Shown one piece after another: positions 59,594-64,000 of a stretch of 64,000 nt of DNA. Where the stretch lies: NCBI RefSeq assembly GCF_000960475.2, contig NZ_JZDQ02000003.1, forward strand, positions 124,001 to 188,000. The letters are read 5' to 3'. The notes under the pieces were generated by a model. The model made no database searches. It saw only the letters and a list, made by a program, of their open reading frames with translations, and was not told where the DNA came from. Position 1 is the first letter of the stretch. Each line of letters starts with the position of its first letter. The stretch is from Nocardioides luteus. GTDB taxonomy: Bacteria; Actinomycetota; Actinomycetes; Propionibacteriales; Nocardioidaceae. Both the position numbers and the translations under genes were made by a program.

Positions 59594-60402
59594 CGCTGTG
59601 CCACCTTGTTCGTCAGAGCTCCGAGCCCCTCGACGAAGATCTCGATCTCGTCGCCGGGCTCCATGGGACCGACACCCTCGGGGGTGCCGGTGAGGATCAC
59701 ATCGCCCGGCAGCAGCGTCATGACGCTGCTGATGTGGGCGATCAGCTTCGGGATGTCGTGGACGAGGTCCTTCGTGGACCCGTCCTGGACGACATCGCCG
59801 TTGAGGAATGTCTGGATGCGTACGCCGGCCGCCAGCTGCTCCGGCTCGACCTCGGTCTCGATCCAGGGACCGAGCGGGCAGAAGGTGTCGTAGCCCTTCG
59901 CCTGGGAGAAGTGCTTGAGCCGGCGCTGGACGTCGCGCGCGGTCACGTCGTTGGCGACCGTCATCCCGTAGATGACGTCCTTCACCTTCTCCACGGGGAC
60001 ATCGCGGCAGATCCGGCCGATCACGATCGCGAGCTCACCCTCGTAGTGCAGGTCCTCGACCCCTGCGGGGCGCTGGATCGCGTCGTCGGGGCCGCAGACC
60101 GCGGTGTTGGGCTTGATGAAGAAGAGCGGCTCCTCCGGGACCTCGTTGCCCAGCTCCGCAGCATGCTTGGCGTAGTTGCGGGCGACCGCGACCACCTTGC
60201 TGCGCGGGATCACCGGCGCGAGCAGCTTGACGTCGTCGAACTTGTGGACCTGGTCGGTGATGTTGACACCCGAGAACAGCGGGTCGCCCTGGAGCGCGAC
60301 GACGGTCGCGTCCTCGCTGAGCTGGCCGTAGCCGTCGAGGTCCCCCATGACGACGCCGAACTGGGGCTCGCCACCCTTGGTCGTGAATCTGGCGATGCGC
60401 AC
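59590..60402 (-). CDS. Fumarylacetoacetate hydrolase family protein
   Basis: 270-aa FAH-fold enzyme. Metal-binding residues are visible in [17 protein letters not shown] (HxxE-type region), and the domain contains [15 protein letters not shown] and [16 protein letters not shown]. Members hydrolyse or decarboxylate beta-dicarbonyl compounds. The exact substrate is unknown. It is co-transcribed with gltX (4-nt overlap). Confidence 0.9.
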   Translation of the reverse strand: MRIARFTTKGGEPQFGVVMGDLDGYGQLSEDATVVALQGDPLFSGVNITDQVHKFDDVKLLAPVIPRSKVVAVARNYAKHAAELGNEVPEEPLFFIKPNTAVCGPDDAIQRPAGVEDLHYEGELAIVIGRICRDVPVEKVKDVIYGMTVANDVTARDVQRRLKHFSQAKGYDTFCPLGPWIETEVEPEQLAAGVRIQTFLNGDVVQDGSTKDLVHDIPKLIAHISSVMTLLPGDVILTGTPEGVGPMEPGDEIEIFVEGLGALTNKVAQR

Positions 60403-60472
60403 AGGCTGAGCCTATCCGGACCCGTCGCCACGATTCACTTCACTATGCACCGCCTTCGTAGGCTTGTACGTC

Positions 60473-61342
60473 GTGGAGGTGCTGTCGCGTTCGGAGTGGA
60501 CCGCTCGCGCGGCCGCCCATCGCGCCCGCCTGGCCCCCTACGTCGAGCCGCATCTCGCCCGCCGCGGCGCCCGGGTCAAGCACCCGGTCAACGACTTCCT
60601 CTTCACCTACTACTCCTACCGGCCCGCTCAGCTGCTGCGCTGGCACCCGGGGTTCGGGGTGGTCTTGTCGGAAGCCCCGGAGTACGCGGAGCTGCGCGGC
60701 TATTCGAACGGCACGGTCTCTCCTGAGTTCCTCACCGACAAGCGCCTGCTCGTCGAGACGCTCCTGAAGCTGCTCCGGGCCACCGCCGGGCGCGACGGCA
60801 ACTTCGGCTGCTTCGGCCTCCACGAGTGGGCGATGGTCTACGGTCTCACCCCGGAACAGGTACGCCACGCCGACTGGCCGCTGCGGTTGGGCGCTGCCGG
60901 CACCGACCGCGTGGTCGAGTCCCACCGCATCGCGTGCAGCCACTTCGACGCGTACCGCTTCTTCACTCCCCCGGCCGCACCGCTCAACACCCTCTCGCCG
61001 CGATCGGACGACCGCGCCGCCTTCGAGCAGCCGGGGTGCCTGCACGGCAACATGGACCTCTACAAGCACGCCTTCCGGCTCTCGCCCCTGATCTCCTCCG
61101 ACCTCGTCGCCGACTGCTTCGAGCTCGCCTGGGAGATCCGCACGATGGACATGCGCGCCGCTCCGTACGATCTCGCCGAGCTCGGCCTCGACCCGATCCG
61201 CATCGAGACGGCGGCCGGGAAGCAGGAGTACGCCGCCGCCCAGCGCGCGTTCGCCGAGCGCGCCGCTCCGCTGCGGGCGCGGCTGATCGTCGAGTGCGAG
61301 CGACTGCTCAGCGAGGTCAGCCGCGCCCCGAGTCATAGGTGA
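60473..61342 (+). CDS. 3-methyladenine DNA glycosylase-like protein
   Basis: 289-aa protein of an actinobacterial family commonly labelled 3-methyladenine DNA glycosylase. Conserved-looking segments are VLSRSEWTARAAAHRAR, KHPVNDFLFTYYSYRPAQLL, RDGNFGCFGLHEWAMVY and GCLHGNMDLYKHAF. No helix-hairpin-helix-GPD motif of the AlkA/Nth type is visible, so the function rests on the family label only. GTG 60473 gives VEVLSRSEW. TTG 60464 is the alternative. Its end overlaps the MazG-like remnant by 26 nt. Confidence 0.65.
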   Translation: MEVLSRSEWTARAAAHRARLAPYVEPHLARRGARVKHPVNDFLFTYYSYRPAQLLRWHPGFGVVLSEAPEYAELRGYSNGTVSPEFLTDKRLLVETLLKLLRATAGRDGNFGCFGLHEWAMVYGLTPEQVRHADWPLRLGAAGTDRVVESHRIACSHFDAYRFFTPPAAPLNTLSPRSDDRAAFEQPGCLHGNMDLYKHAFRLSPLISSDLVADCFELAWEIRTMDMRAAPYDLAELGLDPIRIETAAGKQEYAAAQRAFAERAAPLRARLIVECERLLSEVSRAPSHR

Positions 61343-61560
61343 TCTTCTGCGCGATCGCCTCCTCCACGGTGAAGCCGTAGTGCGCCGCGACCACAGCGGC
61401 CGCGAGAACGACGTCCGCCAACTCGTGGGCCACCGCGATCTTCCCACTGCCGTACGGGCGGCCATAAAGAGGCCCAGATCGGCCGCGACACGCCTGGACT
61501 GCGGCGTGTCGGCATCGATTCAGACGCCCTCGTGGCCTCTCTCCTTCCGGCCCTTGAACC
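61317..61560 (-). pseudogene. Degenerate MazG-like nucleotide pyrophosphohydrolase remnant
   Basis: On the minus strand one frame gives GKIAVAHELADVVLAAAVVA, then AHYGFTVEEAIAQKITYDSG and a stop, which resembles the C-terminal ELADVL...AxxxGxxxEEAxxxK region of MazG-like proteins. No start codon or EExxE module precedes it in that frame. A neighbouring frame carries IDADTPQSRRVAADLGLFM, ended upstream by a TGA. The pattern suggests a truncated and frameshifted gene. Confidence 0.4.
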
Positions 61561-61580
61561 TGCGTTGACGAGCCCCGGAC

Positions 61581-62159
61581 TCAGCACTGCGACCGGAGGG
61601 CAGCGACCTGGAGCTCGACGGCGGCGGTGACTCGCGCGGCGTCGCCGGTGGCGAGGAGGTCGAGGAGGGCACCGCGGAGGGTGGCGAGGGCGAGGGTGCG
61701 GAGGGCGAGGCCGTGGGCGGTGGTCCGCTCGCGTTCGGGCTGACAGGAAGCCAGGACACCCAGCCAGTCGTTGACGGTCGACTCGGCGAAGCCGGCCCAG
61801 GCGCCGTCGGGCTCGACCAGGGAGCGGGCGTACGCCTCGGCCCACAGCCGCAGGAGGGGGCGGCGCTCCTCGGCGGCGAGCCAGGTGCAGACGTGGGAGA
61901 CCGCCTCGGGAAGGCCCGTGATCGAGGAGTGCAGGGGTTCGATCAGAGCCAGCTCGTCGACCCGCGCCCGGGCGAGCAACGCCTTGACCAGGCCGTCCTT
62001 GTTGCCGAACAGGAACATCAGCACCCGAGGGCTGGAGCCGATCGCGGCGGCCACCGGGCGCAGCGAGAGGTCGGCGAGACCATGCTCGAGGGCGTAGGCG
62101 TAGGCCGCCTCGAGCAGCTCGGTCTTGCGGGCCGAGGGGGTTGGCTCGGGTGCAGGCAT
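61581..62159 (-). CDS. TetR-family regulator
   Basis: 192-aa TetR-like protein. ARKTELLEAAYAYALEHGLA and SLRPVAAAIGSSPRVLMFLF form the DNA-binding region. The ligand domain has no known signature. TATGCT on the minus strand ends 6 nt before the ATG and no ribosome site is present, so the mRNA is probably leaderless. Divergent from the GNAT gene at 62208. Confidence 0.85.
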   Translation of the reverse strand: MPAPEPTPSARKTELLEAAYAYALEHGLADLSLRPVAAAIGSSPRVLMFLFGNKDGLVKALLARARVDELALIEPLHSSITGLPEAVSHVCTWLAAEERRPLLRLWAEAYARSLVEPDGAWAGFAESTVNDWLGVLASCQPERERTTAHGLALRTLALATLRGALLDLLATGDAARVTAAVELQVAALRSQC

Positions 62160-62165
62160 GGGCCT

Positions 62166-62199
62166 AGCATAACTTCTACTGAAACAGTCGTGTCAGTAG
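62166..62199. promoter_or_regulatory. TetR/GNAT divergent control region with inverted repeat
   Basis: Contains the TetR -10 (AGCATA on the plus strand, 62166-62171), the inverted repeat CTACTG (62176-62181) / CAGTAG (62194-62199), and a nested ACTG-AAA-CAGT at 62178-62188. The second arm runs into the AGGAG ribosome site of the GNAT gene, so a repressor bound here could control both. Confidence 0.5.
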
Positions 62200-62207
62200 G
62201 AGACGTG

Positions 62208-62729
62208 ATGGCACACGAAGCAGGCGACGCGCGGGTGAGGATCCGGCGTGCCGACAGCCCCGGCGACCTGGGCTGGATGGTGATGACCCACGGCGAGATC
62301 TATGCCGAGCAGTTCGGCTGGACCACCGAGTTCGAGGCGCTGGTCGCCCGGATCGTGGCCGACTACGCCACCACCCACGATCCCGCGAAGGAGGCGGCCT
62401 GGATCGCCGAGGTCGACGGGCGCCGGGCCGGCTGCATCCTCGTCGTCACCGGTGACCGGCCGGGCGTCGCCAGGCTGCGGATCCTGCTGGTCACCGCCGA
62501 GGCACGCGGCCTCGGTGTCGGCACCCGCCTGGTCGAGGAGTGTCTCGACTTCGCCCGAGCCGCGGGATACGACCAGGTCACTCTCTGGACCAACGACATC
62601 CTGACGTCCGCACGACGGATCTACGAGGCGTACGGCTTCGTCCTCACCGATGAGGAGAAGCACCACAGCTTCGGCCACGACCTCGTCGGCCAGACCTGGA
62701 CGCTCGACCTGCACACCAGCGCGAGGTAA
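62208..62729 (+). CDS. GNAT-family N-acetyltransferase
   Basis: 173-aa acetyltransferase. VRIRRADSPGDLGWMVMTHG starts the fold. The acetyl-CoA site is RLRILLVTAEARGLGVGTRL, followed by VTLWTNDILTSARRIYEAYG. It resembles the GNAT domain of MarR-GNAT proteins. ATG 62208 follows AGGAG. Divergent from the TetR gene. Confidence 0.87.
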   Translation: MAHEAGDARVRIRRADSPGDLGWMVMTHGEIYAEQFGWTTEFEALVARIVADYATTHDPAKEAAWIAEVDGRRAGCILVVTGDRPGVARLRILLVTAEARGLGVGTRLVEECLDFARAAGYDQVTLWTNDILTSARRIYEAYGFVLTDEEKHHSFGHDLVGQTWTLDLHTSAR

Positions 62730-62796
62730 CGGACGTCACATGCGGCATGCGCTGCTCCCGCCGTGACCTCGATCGCCGGGATACGTTACTCCCATA

Positions 62797-63882
62797 ATGG
62801 CCATTCTTCCCCGCCCCGCACACACCGCCGCCTCGATCGCCACCACGGTCAGCGCCGCGGCGGGGAACGTCGCACACTCACTGCTCTACGGCGGTCTCGC
62901 CGACCTGCGGCCGATGCCGCGCACGCTGATCGACGACGGCACCCGACGCGAGCTCTACCACTACCGGCCCGCGACCGGGACGACCGCCGAGGGCGACCCG
63001 GTCCTGCTGGTGACGCCGCTGGCGGCGCCGGCGATCTGCTACGACCTGCGCCGCGGCTGCTCGCTCGTCGAGCACCTGGTGGAGACCAACCGGCCGACCT
63101 ATCTGGTCGAGTACGGCGAGGTGAACTTCGCCGACCGCAGCCTCGGCATCGAGCACTGGATCTCGCACGTCGTCCCGGAGGCGATCCGGTCGGTCTCCGA
63201 GCACGCCGGCGGACGCCCGGTCCACGTGGTCGGCTGGTCGCTGGGCGGGATCTTCACCATGCTCACCGCCGCCGACTCCCCCGATCTCCCCATCGCCTCG
63301 CTCGCGGTGCTCGGCTCGCCCTGCGACGTACGTCAGGTGCCGTTGATCGCGCCGCTGCGGCCGCTGCTCAACCTGCCGCCGGGCAACCTGGTCACCACCG
63401 CCTACCAGGCCTTCGGCGGCGCGCCGAAGCCGCTGGTCAAGTGGGCTTTTCAGCTCTCCTCGGTCGACAAGATGATCACCAAGCCGGTCGCGAAGCTCTC
63501 CAACCTGGCCGACCGCGAGTTCCTCGCCCAGCTCGAGGCGGTCGACCGGTTCGGCGACAACATGATCGCCTACCCGGGGCGTACGTTCGGGCAGCTCTAC
63601 CACCACTTCTTCCGCACCAACGCCCTGTTCAGCGGGAAGATCGACCTGGGCACCCACACCGTCCACCTGCGCGACGTCAAGCAGCCCACTCTCGTGGTCG
63701 CGGGGGCCAACGACGGCATCGGTCCCGTCGCTGCGGTCAGGCCGCTGATCGACCTCCTCACCGGCGCCGGCGAGCTCCGCTTCGAGGTCGTCCCCGGCGG
63801 CCACCTCGGCCTGCTCACCGGTCGCGCCGCCCGCGACACCACCTGGCCGCTCCTCGACCAGTGGTTCACCCGGCACGACTGA
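62797..63882 (+). CDS. PHA-synthase-like alpha/beta hydrolase
   Basis: 361-aa alpha/beta protein related to class III PHA synthases (PhaC). The lipase-like box reads VVGWSLGGIFTML, so the nucleophile is Ser where PhaC has Cys (GxCxG). The acid is in VVAGANDGIGP and the His in VPGGHLGLLTGR. With Ser it may act as a hydrolase or depolymerase instead of a polymerase. LLVTPLAAPAICYDLRRGCS matches the PhaC N-terminal strand. No phasin or PhaE gene is adjacent. ATG 62797 lacks a clear ribosome site. Confidence 0.8.
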   Translation: MAILPRPAHTAASIATTVSAAAGNVAHSLLYGGLADLRPMPRTLIDDGTRRELYHYRPATGTTAEGDPVLLVTPLAAPAICYDLRRGCSLVEHLVETNRPTYLVEYGEVNFADRSLGIEHWISHVVPEAIRSVSEHAGGRPVHVVGWSLGGIFTMLTAADSPDLPIASLAVLGSPCDVRQVPLIAPLRPLLNLPPGNLVTTAYQAFGGAPKPLVKWAFQLSSVDKMITKPVAKLSNLADREFLAQLEAVDRFGDNMIAYPGRTFGQLYHHFFRTNALFSGKIDLGTHTVHLRDVKQPTLVVAGANDGIGPVAAVRPLIDLLTGAGELRFEVVPGGHLGLLTGRAARDTTWPLLDQWFTRHD

Positions 63883-63945
63883 GGCGCACCGGCCGGACCT
63901 GCCGGAGCGCCCGAAGTGTCGGCGGCTGATGGCAGGGTGTGCGCC

Positions 63946-64000
63946 ATGCCGAACCCACCCGCCGAGGCGACCGACGAGCACTTCCGCAACGAGGACTGGT
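63946..64000 (+). CDS. Start of a gene cut by the window edge
   Basis: ATG at 63946 opens MPNPPAEATDEHFRNEDW and runs off the end. The HFRNEDW string resembles starts of pentapeptide-repeat proteins, but 18 residues are too few to assign a family. It has no clear ribosome site. Confidence 0.4.
   Translation, partial: MPNPPAEATDEHFRNEDW

Overview
The window looks like chromosomal DNA from a high-GC actinobacterium of the Nocardioides type (Nocardioidaceae). I infer this from the very high GC, the GC-rich third codon positions, the many GTG starts, the frequent CGTACG hexamers, the F420-cofactor gene (fbiD), and an actinobacterial gene order running from mutM to leuC. Family assignments come from motif recognition, not from database searches.

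Layout. (1) 1-4.0 kb: a truncated GT2 glycosyltransferase, then mutM, rnc, rpmF and a YceD/DUF177 gene. (2) 4.0-19.3 kb: a block of cell-surface glycan genes lying between yceD and coaD, which are normally neighbours. It holds two GT2/GT4 enzymes, two flippase-like proteins, several large multi-pass GT-C-like or YfhO-like proteins and two methyltransferases. (3) 19.3-28.5 kb: coaD, rsmD, recG, a DAK2/FakA-like gene, a methyltransferase, rpmB, thiL, an Lrp-type RAM protein and a divergent Ddl-like ATP-grasp gene. (4) 28.5-29.9 kb: a low-GC AbiEi/DUF559-like gene bracketed by inverted copies of an ~79-nt palindromic element. (5) 29.9-33.3 kb: a three-gene cassette of Ddl-like ligase, membrane-anchored MurF-like ligase and alpha/beta hydrolase, followed by a PLP trans-sulfuration enzyme, gamma-glutamyltransferase and a GH18 chitinase. 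(6) 38-45.8 kb: gpsA, plsC, fbiD, a histone-H1-like protein, a membrane-anchored unknown, leuD, leuC and the IclR regulator NdgR/LtbR. (7) 45.9-54.1 kb: a lipoprotein, ogt with ada-alkA (alkylation repair), an LCP-family protein, hutH, hutU and a YihY/BrkB protein. (8) 54.2-64 kb: an XRE-cupin regulator, GNAT, TetR and VOC genes, three tRNA genes (Glu, Glu, Gln), a CPBP protease, gltX, a FAH-family hydrolase, a 3-methyladenine-glycosylase-like gene, a degenerate MazG-like remnant, a TetR/GNAT pair, a PhaC-like hydrolase and the first codons of another gene.

How the genes work together. The 4-19 kb block has the parts of a polyprenyl-phosphate-sugar pathway: a cytoplasmic GT2 donor synthase, flippase-like proteins and extracytoplasmic GT-C transferases. 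Duplicated parts suggest two or more branches. The ribosome/translation, DNA-repair and CoA/thiamine/leucine genes are housekeeping. gltX sits next to the tRNA-Glu and tRNA-Gln genes it serves.

The most unusual items are: the ~79-nt element family (three copies, each starting within about 20 nt of a stop codon, two of them bracketing a nuclease-like gene); the Ddl/membrane-MurF/hydrolase cassette; rnc having no ATG/GTG/TTG start; a histone-H1-like protein where hupB/hupS normally lies; the paired palindromes between hutH and hutU; and four regulator genes that look leaderless.
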